From assembly GCF_017086465.1 (NCBI RefSeq), contig NZ_CP070961.1, positions 1,302,001-1,366,000 of the forward strand: a stretch of 64,000 nucleotides of DNA, written 5' to 3'. The notes below the pieces were generated by a model. It did no database searches. It saw only the letters and a program-made list of their open reading frames with translations, and was not told the origin of the DNA. Positions 16,361-23,874 of the stretch are shown one piece after another. The stretch comes from Nocardioides sp. zg-1228. Lineage in GTDB: Bacteria; Actinomycetota; Actinomycetes; Propionibacteriales; Nocardioidaceae. The translations under genes and the position numbers were made by a program. Position 1 is the stretch's first letter. The number at the start of each line of letters is the position of its first letter.

Positions 16361-17839
16361 GTGCCCTCCCTCCCCGAGCTCGTGCGAGCCCACACCGACC
16401 TCGTCGAGGACGACATCGCCTGGCTCCAGCGGCTCATGGCGGACTGGCAGATCCTGGCCGACCTGTCGTTCGCCGACCTCGTGCTCTGGCTGCCGGACCG
16501 GGAGGGCAAGGGCTACTGGGCGGGCGGCCAGATGCGGCCGACCACCGGGCCGACCGCCCTCGTGGACGACGTGCTGGGCACCTTCGTCCCCGTCGGCCGG
16601 CGCCGGATGCTCGACGAGGCCTTCGGCACCGGCCGCGTCGTGCGCGAGGGCGACCCCGAGTGGCGCGACGACGTGCCGGTGCGGGTGGAGGTCATCCCGG
16701 TGCGCCGCGCGGGTCGGGTGATCGCCACCATCGCCCGCAACACCAACCTCATCGGCGTACGCACCCCGAGCCGGCTCGAGCTCAGCTATCTGCAGACCGC
16801 GTCCGACCTGACCCAGATGATCGCCGCGGGCCGCTTCCCGCTGAGCGGGCAGCGCAGCGACCACGCCGACTCGCCGCGGGTGGGCGACGGCTTCGTCCGG
16901 CTCGACGACACGGGGCGCGTCGTCTACGCCAGCCCCAACGGCCTCTCGGCCTACCGCCGCCTCGGCCTGCAGGGCGACCTCGCCGGGCTCGTCCTCACCG
17001 ACCTGACCCGCGAGCTGGTGCCGGCGCGCAAGCGCCCCGACGAGGAGACGCTCAGCGCCGTGCTGGGCGGTCGCGACGGCCGGGCCACCGAGGTCGGCAC
17101 CGACGAGGTGACCCTGATCGTCCGCAGCATCCCGCTGCGCCCGCAAGGCGAGCGCACCGGCGCGCTGCTGCTGGTGCGCGACGTCACCGAGCTGCGTCGC
17201 CGCGACCGCGAGCTGGTCACCAAGGACGTCACCATCCGCGAGATCCACCACCGGGTGAAGAACAACCTCCAGACCGTCGCGGCGCTGCTGCGCCTCCAGG
17301 CGCGGCGCACCCGCGCCGAGGACGCCAGGGCGGCCCTGGAGGAGGCGGTGCGCCGGGTGGGCTCCATCGCCATCGTGCACGAGACGCTGAGCCACGCCGT
17401 GGAGGAGACCGTCGACTTCGACGAGATCGCCGACCGGCTCGGCTCGATGGTCGTCGACGTCAGCGGGGTGGAGGTGCCGGTGCGCGTGGTGCGTGAGGGC
17501 TCCTTCGGCAAGCTGGCCTCGGAGGCCGCCACGCCGCTCGCGATGGTGCTCACCGAGCTGCTGCAGAACGCCGTCGAGCACGGCTACGCGGGCCAGGACC
17601 CGGCGACGCTCGAGCAGCCGGGGCGCGTGGTGGTCACGGCGCGCCGCATCACGGGCCGGCTGCACCTGGTGGTCGAGGACGACGGCCGAGGCCTGCCCGA
17701 CGACTTCGACCCCGAGGCGTCCACCCAGCTCGGGCTGTCGATCGTGCGCACGCTCGTGGAGTCCGAGCTCGGCGGCGTGCTCGAGATCGGCCCCGGAAGC
17801 CGGGGCGCGCGGGTGCAGGCGGACCTGCCGGTCGACTGA
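16361..17839 (+). CDS. pdtaS: Sensor histidine kinase PdtaS
   Basis: This soluble two-component kinase has no membrane segment. The 492-residue protein carries an N-terminal GAF-like sensor (about 1-150), a PAS domain (about 170-285), then the HisKA_2 phosphoacceptor REIHHRVKNNLQTVAAL near residue 295 and an HATPase with LTELLQNAVEHG and DDGRGLPDDF. In Mycobacterium the orthologue Rv3220c phosphorylates PdtaR, an RNA-binding antiterminator that responds to c-di-GMP or metals and nitric oxide. It faces whiB1 tail to tail as in that genus. PdtaR is not in the window. Confidence 0.93.
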   Translation: MPSLPELVRAHTDLVEDDIAWLQRLMADWQILADLSFADLVLWLPDREGKGYWAGGQMRPTTGPTALVDDVLGTFVPVGRRRMLDEAFGTGRVVREGDPEWRDDVPVRVEVIPVRRAGRVIATIARNTNLIGVRTPSRLELSYLQTASDLTQMIAAGRFPLSGQRSDHADSPRVGDGFVRLDDTGRVVYASPNGLSAYRRLGLQGDLAGLVLTDLTRELVPARKRPDEETLSAVLGGRDGRATEVGTDEVTLIVRSIPLRPQGERTGALLLVRDVTELRRRDRELVTKDVTIREIHHRVKNNLQTVAALLRLQARRTRAEDARAALEEAVRRVGSIAIVHETLSHAVEETVDFDEIADRLGSMVVDVSGVEVPVRVVREGSFGKLASEAATPLAMVLTELLQNAVEHGYAGQDPATLEQPGRVVVTARRITGRLHLVVEDDGRGLPDDFDPEASTQLGLSIVRTLVESELGGVLEIGPGSRGARVQADLPVD

Positions 17840-17845
17840 CCGTCC

Positions 17846-18097
17846 TCAGGCGGTGCGGATGCGCGCCCTGGCGTTGCGCCGCTTGAGCGCGCGGCGCTCG
17901 TCCTCGCTGAGGCCACCCCACACTCCGTGGTCCTGGCCGGCCTCGAGGGCCCACGCGAGACACTGCTCGCGTACCTCACATCGACGGCACACCTGCTTGG
18001 CCTCCTCGATCTGGAGGATCGCAGGACCGGTGTTGCCGATGGGGAAGAACAGCTCGGGGTCCTCGTCGAGGCATGCTGAGCGGCTGCGCCAATCCAT
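17846..18097 (-). CDS. whiB1: WhiB1 iron-sulfur transcription regulator
   Basis: The 83-residue protein has the four cluster cysteines Cys9, Cys37, Cys40 and Cys46, the GVWGG turn and a basic C-terminal tail KRRNARARIR for DNA binding. WhiB1 holds a nitric-oxide-sensitive [4Fe-4S] cluster, binds region 4 of the principal sigma factor, and is essential in Mycobacterium. It starts at ATG 18097 after a roughly 150-bp AT-richer intergenic region. Its 3' end converges on pdtaS with 6 bp between the stop codons. Confidence 0.97.
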   Translation of the reverse strand: MDWRSRSACLDEDPELFFPIGNTGPAILQIEEAKQVCRRCEVREQCLAWALEAGQDHGVWGGLSEDERRALKRRNARARIRTA

Positions 18098-18239
18098 GGG
18101 TCGGGGAATCCCTCTTTCACATCACGTCGGTTGCTGTTTACGGACGTTCAGCTGGCCCGGGCGCCGATGTGCGCAACGTCCAGACTCCCAACCTTTGAAC
18201 GTTCCCACAACCCCCACCACCCGTCGCGTCCGTCACAAC

Positions 18240-18245
18240 TACTGT
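18240..18245 (+). promoter_or_regulatory. -10 box TACTGT inside an ACAAC-N4-GTTGT palindrome
   Basis: TACTGT ends 6 nt before the GTG at 18252. It lies inside the inverted repeat ACAAC-TACT-GTTGT (18235-18248), so a repressor site is possible. Confidence 0.45.
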
Positions 18246-18251
18246 TGTCCG

Positions 18252-18671
18252 GTGACCGTTACGCCCCCGCCAGGTCCCTCCCGTCCCGCGCTCGACGCCC
18301 CGCCCCCGCTCCTGGTCGCGGCGGCGCTGGTGGGGCTCGAGGCACTCCTGCTGCTGGGCCTGGGCGTCGTCGAGCTGTTCCACCTGCGCGCCGTCCGGCT
18401 CGCCATGGGTGTCACCACCGCGGCGTTCTTCGTGGCCGGCGCGGCCGCGCTCGCCTGGTGCGCGTGGGCGCTGCGCAACGCACGCCGCTCGGCCCGCGGG
18501 CCGGTCGTGATGGCGCAGCTGATCCAGCTGGGCATGGCCTGGAACCTCCGCGACGTCTGGTCGGTCGTGCTGCCGGGAGGGCTCGCGCTGGCCGCGCTGC
18601 TGGTCATCGGCGGGCTGCTCCACCCCGCGACGACGCGGGTGCTGGAGGAGAACGACCGGCTCGACGCCTAG
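18252..18671 (+). CDS. Integral membrane protein of unknown function
   Basis: The 139-residue protein has four hydrophobic segments: about residues 18-36 (LLVAAALVGLEALLLLGLG), 48-72, 88-100 and 108-127. A Pro-rich cytoplasmic N-terminus reads TPPPGPSRPALDAPPP. Polar residues in the third segment (QLIQLGMAWNLRD) are characteristic of a small actinobacterial family. I cannot assign a function. GTG is chosen because a -10 box sits 6 nt upstream. It converges on sigF. Confidence 0.78.
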   Translation: MTVTPPPGPSRPALDAPPPLLVAAALVGLEALLLLGLGVVELFHLRAVRLAMGVTTAAFFVAGAAALAWCAWALRNARRSARGPVVMAQLIQLGMAWNLRDVWSVVLPGGLALAALLVIGGLLHPATTRVLEENDRLDA

Positions 18672-18710
18672 CTGGGATGTCTAGCCAGGCGGGCGTGGGG
18701 AGACGGATGC

Positions 18711-19559
18711 TCAGTCGGCCTCGAGAGAGGTGCGCAGCTGGGCGAGCGTGCGGGTCAGCAGCCGGGAGACGTGCATCTGGGAGACGCCGATCTCCTCGGC
18801 GATCTGCGACTGGGTCATGTTCTTGAAGAAGCGCAGCAGCAGGATCCGCTTCTCCCGCTCCCCGAGGCCGTCGAGCAGCGGCTTGATCGACTCGCGGATC
18901 TCGACGTGCTCGATGTTGGCGTCCTCGATCCCCAGCGTGGCGAGCATCGCGGGCGGGCCCTCGTCGTTGTCGTCGGAGGCGTCGAGGGAGAGCGTCGCGT
19001 AGGCGTGGGACGACTCGATGCCCTCCATGATCTCCTCGACCGTGCAGCCGATGACCTCGGCGAGCTCACGGGGCGTGGGGGAGCGGCCCAGCCTCTGGGT
19101 CAGCTCACCGGTCGCCCCGCCGATCTGCATCCGCAGCTCCTGGAGCCGGCGCGGCACCCGGATCGCCCAGCCCTTGTCGCGGAAGTGGCGCTTGATCTCG
19201 CCGATCACCGTCGGCGTGGCGTAGGTCGAGAACTCGACGCCGCGGTCGGTCTCGAAGCGGTCGACCGCCTTGATCAGGCCGATCGTGCCGACCTGCACGA
19301 GGTCCTCGAACGGCTCGCCGCGGTTGCGGAAGCGGCGCGCGCAGTGCTCGACCAGCGAGAGGTGCAGGTGCACCAGGTCGTCGCGTGCCGCCGCCCGCTC
19401 GGCGCTGCTCGCCTCGTCGTCGCGCATCACCGCGAAGAGCTCGGCGCTGCGCGCGCGCACGTGCTCCAGACCACGAGGCACGACGTCGTCGTCGAGCCCG
19501 TGGTCGACGGTGGCCTCGAGCCCCGTCTCGCCCCCCGTGTCCCCCGTGTCTGTGCTCAT
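18711..19559 (-). CDS. sigF: Alternative sigma factor SigF/SigB family
   Basis: This general-stress sigma factor has 282 residues. It contains region 2 (FEDLVQVGTIGLIKAVDRFE, FSTYATPTVIGEIKRHFRDK), region 3 (RLGRSPTPRELAEVIG) and region 4 (ILLLRFFKNMTQSQIAEEIG, SQMHVSRLL). It is the downstream partner of rsbW: the rsbW TGA and the sigF ATG are separated by a single base, so translation is coupled. A GTG 15 bases upstream inside rsbW is a possible earlier start. Activity should be controlled by RsbW binding and by an anti-anti-sigma factor; a STAS protein lies at 57 kb. Confidence 0.94.
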   Translation of the reverse strand: MSTDTGDTGGETGLEATVDHGLDDDVVPRGLEHVRARSAELFAVMRDDEASSAERAAARDDLVHLHLSLVEHCARRFRNRGEPFEDLVQVGTIGLIKAVDRFETDRGVEFSTYATPTVIGEIKRHFRDKGWAIRVPRRLQELRMQIGGATGELTQRLGRSPTPRELAEVIGCTVEEIMEGIESSHAYATLSLDASDDNDEGPPAMLATLGIEDANIEHVEIRESIKPLLDGLGEREKRILLLRFFKNMTQSQIAEEIGVSQMHVSRLLTRTLAQLRTSLEAD

Positions 19560-19560
19560 G

Positions 19561-19977
19561 TCAGAGCTCGGCACCTGTCATTCCCGCGCCGACCGCCGAC
19601 GAGACCGTGAAGCGGACGCGGAAGCGTCCTCCCTCCGGTCCCGCCGACGCTTCCTGCGCCATCGTGTCGAGCACCTGCCAAGCGAAGCTCTCGGTGTCGA
19701 GTGGCGGGTCGTCCACCGCCTCGGCCAGCAGCTCGACGGTCATCGAGCCCCGGCCGAACCAGAAGGAGGCCACGAGGTCGGTGCCGGGGTCGGCCTCGGG
19801 GATGACGAGTGCGGTCGCCTCGCCGATGGCGATGCGGAGGTCCTCGATGTCGTCGATGGTGAAATCGAGGCGCGCCGCGAGCCCGGCCGCGGTCGTACGC
19901 ACGATCGTCGCGAACGCACTCTCCGCGGGCAGCCTCAGCTCCACGTCGGCGCGCGAATCCCCCGTGTTGTCTGCCAT
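19561..19977 (-). CDS. rsbW: RsbW-like anti-sigma factor for SigF
   Basis: The protein of about 138 residues is a small GHKL/HATPase-fold protein whose place directly before sigF marks it as the anti-sigma factor. The helix IEDLRIAIGEATALVIPEAD is the N-box region, but the Asn that binds Mg-ATP in classical RsbW/SpoIIAB (EAxxNAxxH) is not seen; mycobacterial UsfX is also divergent here. The end FRVRFTVSSAVG fits the last strand. The ATG at 19977 is chosen; a TTG 9 bases earlier has better spacing to GAGGA and is an alternative. Confidence 0.83.
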   Translation of the reverse strand: MADNTGDSRADVELRLPAESAFATIVRTTAAGLAARLDFTIDDIEDLRIAIGEATALVIPEADPGTDLVASFWFGRGSMTVELLAEAVDDPPLDTESFAWQVLDTMAQEASAGPEGGRFRVRFTVSSAVGAGMTGAEL

Positions 19978-20032
19978 CTGCGTCAATGTCCCATCCTCGA
20001 GGCCGATGCTGCGCACACCCTAGCCGTGCCGC

Positions 20033-20731
20033 TCAGTCGAACCACGGACACACCTGGTCGCGCGTGCGCAACGCGTGGCGCTGCTCGGCGTCGCCCACGA
20101 GCGCGGGGGCTCGGGCCTCCTCCTCGGGCGGCGCCGTCGGGGGCGCCGGTCGGCCTGCCTGCGCGACCGCGTCCGTCGCTGCCGGGCGCGCTTCCCCGGT
20201 TGCTTCCTCGTCCGACAGCGGCTCGAGCTCGACGACCACGCTGTAGACCCCGCTGCCGTCGTCGCGCAGGCTCAGCCGGCCGAGCCTGCGCAGCATCGCG
20301 AGCGACGCCGGGTTGTCGCGCAGCACCTCGGTCACGATGCGGTGCACGCCCGCGGGTCGGTGCCGCATCAGCACCGAGAGGAGCGCCGTGGCCACGCCGC
20401 GGCCCTGCCACGCGTCCTTGACGGTGACCGCCAGGTCGGCGGCCTCGGAGGCGTCGGTGTAGCGCACGAGTCGCGCCAGGGCGACAGGGTCGTAGACGTC
20501 GGGACTCGTCTCCGCGCACAGCACGAGAGCGATGTGGTTGATGCCGTCGACGTCGTCGACGAGGTGCGCCAGCATGGCGTCGGACAGGTGCCGCACGGGC
20601 GCCAGGAACCTGCGGCGCTGCGACTCAGGCGACAGCGAGTCGAACTCGGCCGCGAGCGTCGCCCGGTCGGTGCGCTCGAGCGGCACGACGAACGCGTCGG
20701 TGCCGTCGCGCAGCGCGACCTGCTCGATCAT
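20033..20731 (-). CDS. GNAT family N-acetyltransferase
   Basis: The 232-residue protein has a GNAT domain (about 1-170) with the CoA loop VKDAWQGRGVATALLSVLM and RDNPASLAMLRRLG. The last 60 residues are Ala, Pro and Glu rich and look unstructured. The opening RTDRATLAAEFDSLSPESQRRRF is typical of the Pat-like stand-alone acetyltransferases near stress genes. A GGAGG precedes the ATG, and a TAGGCT box lies 20 bp upstream, so this gene is leadered. The substrate is unknown. Confidence 0.85.
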   Translation of the reverse strand: MIEQVALRDGTDAFVVPLERTDRATLAAEFDSLSPESQRRRFLAPVRHLSDAMLAHLVDDVDGINHIALVLCAETSPDVYDPVALARLVRYTDASEAADLAVTVKDAWQGRGVATALLSVLMRHRPAGVHRIVTEVLRDNPASLAMLRRLGRLSLRDDGSGVYSVVVELEPLSDEEATGEARPAATDAVAQAGRPAPPTAPPEEEARAPALVGDAEQRHALRTRDQVCPWFD

Positions 20732-20832
20732 CGGGCCTCCGTCCCTCGTCTCGAGCCTAGCCAGCGGCGAGAAGCCGGACGCCGCCTCGGTCCACAGGGG
20801 ACCGGGGCGGCGTCGGAGGGTGCGGGTCAGGC

Positions 20833-21007
20833 CTCGAGGGCCCTCACTTCGTTCAGGCCTTCTTCCGCGGTCGCGACCTCGCAGGCTCGCTCGCGCTGGA
20901 TGACTCGAAGGCCTTCACTTCGTTCAGGCCTTCTTCCGCGGTCGCGACCTCGCAGGCTCGCTCGCGCTGGATGACTCGAAGGCCTTCACTTCGTTCAGGC
21001 CTTCTTC
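20833..21007. repeat. 71-bp tandem direct repeat, about 2.5 copies, overlapping the end of sodN
   Basis: Copies start at 20833, 20904 and 20975 with period 71; the third is cut off after 33 bases. Copies 1 and 2 differ at two positions. Each starts with a hairpin, GAAGGCCT-N11-AGGCCTTC (20907-20933 and 20978-21004; imperfect at 20836-20862), and also holds the palindrome GGTCGCGACC. The third copy contains the sodN stop codon, so the other copies carry decoy sodN 3' ends (AAG AAG GCC TGA read on the minus strand). With flanks it fills the 263-bp gap between 20731 and 20995. Confidence 0.95.
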
Positions 21008-21396
21008 GTCTCCCAGAAGATCTCGGCGATCTCGTCGATCTTGGCGAGCAGCTCGTCGGCCTTGGCGGCGTCGAGCTCACCCTTGGTGCCCGAGGCGCCG
21101 GCCAGCTTGGTGGCCTCGTTGACCAGCGTGTGCAGCTGGGGGTACTTCTCGAAGTGCGGGGGCTTGAAGTAGTCGGTCCACAGCACCCACAGGTGGTGCT
21201 TGACGAGCTCCGAGCGCTGCTCCTTGATCAGGATGGCGCGGGTGCGGAAGTCGGGGTCGTCGTTGTCGGCGACCTTGGCGATGATCGCCTTGATCGACTC
21301 CGCCTCGATGCGGGCCTGGGCGGGGTCGTAGACGCCGCAGGGGAGGTCGCAGTGCGCGGAGACCTCGACAGTGGGGGCGAGCAGGTGGCGAAGCAT
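20995..21396 (-). CDS. sodN: Nickel superoxide dismutase
   Basis: The enzyme removes superoxide using a Ni(II/III) hook. The translated 133 residues begin with a 14-residue propeptide MLRHLLAPTVEVSA, then the mature N-terminus HCDLPCGVYDP, where His1, Cys2 and Cys6 hold nickel. The rest is the four-helix bundle, ending FWETKKA as in Streptomyces. GAGAGGAA spaced 6 nt favours the ATG at 21396; an upstream in-frame start would lengthen the propeptide. It is divergent from its protease gene sodX. The 3' end lies within the 71-bp repeat. Confidence 0.97.
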   Translation of the reverse strand: MLRHLLAPTVEVSAHCDLPCGVYDPAQARIEAESIKAIIAKVADNDDPDFRTRAILIKEQRSELVKHHLWVLWTDYFKPPHFEKYPQLHTLVNEATKLAGASGTKGELDAAKADELLAKIDEIAEIFWETKKA

Positions 21397-21446
21397 CGGG
21401 TTCCTCTCGATCGGGAAGATGTGCATCTGCTGCGACACTACTCCGC

Positions 21447-21827
21447 GTGGAGTGGCGTCGGCAGCGGGGTCTCGCCCCGCGGGGTGGGCGGTCCGGACCC
21501 CCCTTCGGGACCGCCGTCGTGCGTGGTCGCTCGATGCTCCCGACGCTGCGCGAGGGAGACCTGCTCCTCGTCCGGCACGGCGTCCCGCCCCGCCCGGGAG
21601 ACCTCGTGGTCGCCCGCTTCCCCGACGGCACCGTGGCGGTCAAGCGGGCGGTGGAGGAGCGGCGTACTCGATCGGGCGGGGCGGGCTGGTGGCTGCTGAG
21701 CGACAACCCCGCCGAGGGCGTCGACTCGCGCCACCGCGGCACCGTGCCGGAGGGCGACGTGCTGGGTGTCGTACGACTGCGGGTGTGGCCTTCCCCACGT
21801 GTGGGACGCGCGCTTCGGGGCCACTGA
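21447..21827 (+). CDS. sodX: SodN maturation protease, signal-peptidase-I-like
   Basis: SodX cleaves the propeptide of NiSOD so that His1 becomes the free N-terminus able to bind nickel. The 126-residue protein has the S26 catalytic pair: Ser29 in VRGRSMLPTL and Lys66 in GTVAVKRAV, plus LLSDNPAEGVDSR near residue 85. There is no membrane anchor, as expected for this cytoplasmic branch. The GTG start is 50 bp from the sodN ATG on the opposite strand, so both could share a regulatory region. No Nur-type operator was recognised. Confidence 0.93.
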   Translation: MEWRRQRGLAPRGGRSGPPFGTAVVRGRSMLPTLREGDLLLVRHGVPPRPGDLVVARFPDGTVAVKRAVEERRTRSGGAGWWLLSDNPAEGVDSRHRGTVPEGDVLGVVRLRVWPSPRVGRALRGH

Positions 21828-21847
21828 GCTGTGCGAGTATCGCCAGC

Positions 21848-23020
21848 ATGGCTTCGCACCCGCACGCCGGCGACCCCGTGTTCGACCTGCACGTCGGCGG
21901 CAAGATGGAGATCGTCTCGACGGTCGCACTGACCGGTCCCGACGAGCTGTCCCTCGCCTACACCCCCGGCGTCGCCCGGGTGTGCGAGGCGATCGCCGCC
22001 GACCCGTCGATGACCCAGCACTACACGTGGGTGCCCAACACGGTCGCCGTCGTCACCGACGGCACCGCCGTCCTGGGCCTCGGTGACATCGGCCCGGCCG
22101 CCGCGATGCCGGTCATGGAGGGCAAGGCCGTGCTCTTCAAGCAGTTCGGCGGCGTCGACGCGGTGCCGATCTGCCTCGACACCACCGACGTCGAGGAGAT
22201 CATCGAGACCGTCGTGCGGCTCGCCCCGAGCTTCGGCGGCATCAACCTCGAGGACATCTCGGCGCCCCGCTGCTTCGAGATCGAGGCGCGGCTCAAGGAG
22301 CGCCTCGACATCCCCGTCTTCCACGACGACCAGCACGGCACCGCCGTCGTCGCCCTGGCCGCGCTGACCAACGCGCTGCGGCTCACCGGTCGCGACGCGG
22401 CGACCGCGCGGGTGGTGGTGCAGGGAGCCGGCGCCGCCGGCGTCGCGGTCGCGCGCATCCTCCTCGAGGCCGGGATCACCGACATCGCGGTCCTCGACCG
22501 CAAGGGCGTGCTCCACTCCTCGCGCTCCGACCTCACCGAGGTCAAGGCGGCCCTCGCCCGCGACACCGCCGACCACTTCGACCGCCGCGGCACGCTCGCC
22601 GACGTGATGGCCGGAGCCGACGTCTACATCGGCGTCTCCGGTGGCCAGGTGCCCGAGGAGATCGTCGCCTCGATGGCCGACGACGCGATCATCTTCGGCC
22701 TCGCCAACCCGACGCCCGAGGTGCACCCCGACCTGGCGCACAAGTACGCCCGCGTCGTCGCCACGGGGCGCTCCGACTACCCCAACCAGATCAACAACGT
22801 GCTCGCCTTCCCCGGCATCTTCCGCGGCGCCTTCGACGTCCACGCCACCGCGATCACCGAGGGCATGAAGGTCGCCGCGGCCACGGCCCTGGCCGAGCTG
22901 GTCGGCGACGACCTGAGCGAGGAGCTGGTCATCCCGTCCCCGTTCGACCCGCGGGTGCCCGGCGCCGTGCGGCAGGCGGTCGCCGACGCGGCGAGGCGCG
23001 ACGGGGTCGCCCGGCGCTGA
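21848..23020 (+). CDS. NAD(P)-dependent malic enzyme, short form
   Basis: The enzyme converts malate to pyruvate and CO2, supplying NAD(P)H and linking the TCA cycle to pyruvate. The 390-residue protein has the malic N-terminal domain (LSLAYTPGVARVCEAI near residue 35, LGLGDIGPAAAMPVMEGKA near residue 76), the metal motif PVFHDDQHGTAVV near residue 155, and the Rossmann motif VVQGAGAAGVAVAR near residue 195. It lacks the phosphotransacetylase-like C-terminal domain of MaeB. ATG 21848 follows the sodX stop by 20 bp, so co-transcription is possible. Cofactor choice cannot be read safely. Confidence 0.93.
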   Translation: MASHPHAGDPVFDLHVGGKMEIVSTVALTGPDELSLAYTPGVARVCEAIAADPSMTQHYTWVPNTVAVVTDGTAVLGLGDIGPAAAMPVMEGKAVLFKQFGGVDAVPICLDTTDVEEIIETVVRLAPSFGGINLEDISAPRCFEIEARLKERLDIPVFHDDQHGTAVVALAALTNALRLTGRDAATARVVVQGAGAAGVAVARILLEAGITDIAVLDRKGVLHSSRSDLTEVKAALARDTADHFDRRGTLADVMAGADVYIGVSGGQVPEEIVASMADDAIIFGLANPTPEVHPDLAHKYARVVATGRSDYPNQINNVLAFPGIFRGAFDVHATAITEGMKVAAATALAELVGDDLSEELVIPSPFDPRVPGAVRQAVADAARRDGVARR

Positions 23021-23099
23021 TCCGCGCTGCGGGCACTCGTCCCGGCCGCCCGCGTGCGGGACGGTTCCGGTGGGCGCGCGCTCGGGCCATGATGGGGCG

Positions 23100-23840
23100 A
23101 TGACGACCCCTGCGGACCCCCAGGACTTCGAGGGCGTGACCTTCACCGGGACGAGCTTCAAGGGCGCGACCCTGCGCTTCTCCGACGTCAGCGGCGTGAC
23201 CATGCGCGGCGTCGACGTCGACGGGCTCGACATCGACAGCCACGACCTGTTCACGGGCAGCCTGGTCGTCAACGGGGTCGACGTGGTGCCGCTGGTCGAC
23301 GCCGAGCTCAACCGCCGCTTCCCGGGCCGCGAGCTGCAGAACGCCCAGACGCCCGACGGGCTCCGTGACGCGTGGGTCGCGGTGCAGGCCGCGTGGGCCG
23401 ACACGGTGGCGAGCACGCCGCCCGAGCTGGTGGACGCCCACGTCGAGGACGAGTGGTCCCTCGCCCAGACGCTGCGGCACCTCGTGCTGGCGACCGACAC
23501 CTGGCTGCGCGGCGCGATCCTGCGGGTGGAGCAGCCGTTCCACGAGGTCGGCCTGCTCTTCACCGGAGCCGAGGAGATGGGCGTCGACACCTCCGCCTTC
23601 CGCACCGATCCGCCCGACTACGACGAGGTCCTCGCCGTGCGCGCCGAGCGGCAGCAGCTGGTCACCGACTTCCTGGCCACGGTCACACCGGAGGTGCTCG
23701 CCGAGGAGCGCGACGACCCGTGGGGCTTCGACTGGCACCCCAGCGTCGGCGACTGCGTGCGCGTGGTCCTGGAGGAGGAGTGGGCCCACCTGCGCTACGT
23801 CCGGCGCGACCTCGAGCGGCTGGCTGAGCGGTCGGGCTGA
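23100..23840 (+). CDS. DinB/MSMEG_5435-like protein with a pentapeptide-like N-terminus
   Basis: The N-terminal 45 residues show pentapeptide-repeat-like spacing (FEGVTFTGTSFKGATLRF, then VSGVTMRGVDVDGLDI). They are followed by a four-helix DinB-type domain (about 90-246) with WSLAQTLRHLVLATDTWLRG and the late VLEEEWAHLRYVRRDLERL. The His residues of these helices (H119, H225 and neighbours) are the usual divalent-metal site. DinB-fold proteins include mycothiol-dependent enzymes, so a thiol-linked role is possible but not shown. The ATG at 23100 is 79 bp after the malic enzyme gene. Confidence 0.75.
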   Translation: MTTPADPQDFEGVTFTGTSFKGATLRFSDVSGVTMRGVDVDGLDIDSHDLFTGSLVVNGVDVVPLVDAELNRRFPGRELQNAQTPDGLRDAWVAVQAAWADTVASTPPELVDAHVEDEWSLAQTLRHLVLATDTWLRGAILRVEQPFHEVGLLFTGAEEMGVDTSAFRTDPPDYDEVLAVRAERQQLVTDFLATVTPEVLAEERDDPWGFDWHPSVGDCVRVVLEEEWAHLRYVRRDLERLAERSG

Positions 23841-23863
23841 GCGATCTGGCTGAGCGATCTGGC
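23838..23863 (+). repeat. 13-bp tandem repeat at the end of the DinB-like gene
   Basis: TGAGCGATCTGGC occurs twice head to tail (23838-23850, 23851-23863). The first copy contains the stop codon of the plus-strand gene. Confidence 0.85.
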
Positions 23864-23874
23864 TGATCGCTCAG
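23850..23874. terminator. Hairpin at a convergent junction
   Basis: CTGAGCGATC and GATCGCTCAG form a perfect 10-bp stem around a 5-nt loop. The minus-strand stop (23871-23873) is inside the stem. There is no T tract. Confidence 0.5.

Noticed and set aside
18105..18132. GGAAT...GTT near whiB1 as a third SigR promoter
   Set aside because: The spacer is 20 bases rather than 18, and the element is not placed close to a start codon.
18197..18204. GAACGTTC as an SOS (LexA) box
   Set aside because: The actinobacterial SOS box needs GAAC-N4-GTTC; here the halves abut with no spacer, and no DNA-repair gene follows.
20833..21007. Possible CRISPR array
   Set aside because: The period is 71 with whole-unit identity. 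There are no short repeats separated by unique spacers and no cas genes.
20853..21080. Short open frame through the 71-bp repeats
   Set aside because: It is made of repeat sequence read in a shadow frame of sodN, with no ribosome-binding site and no conserved protein features.
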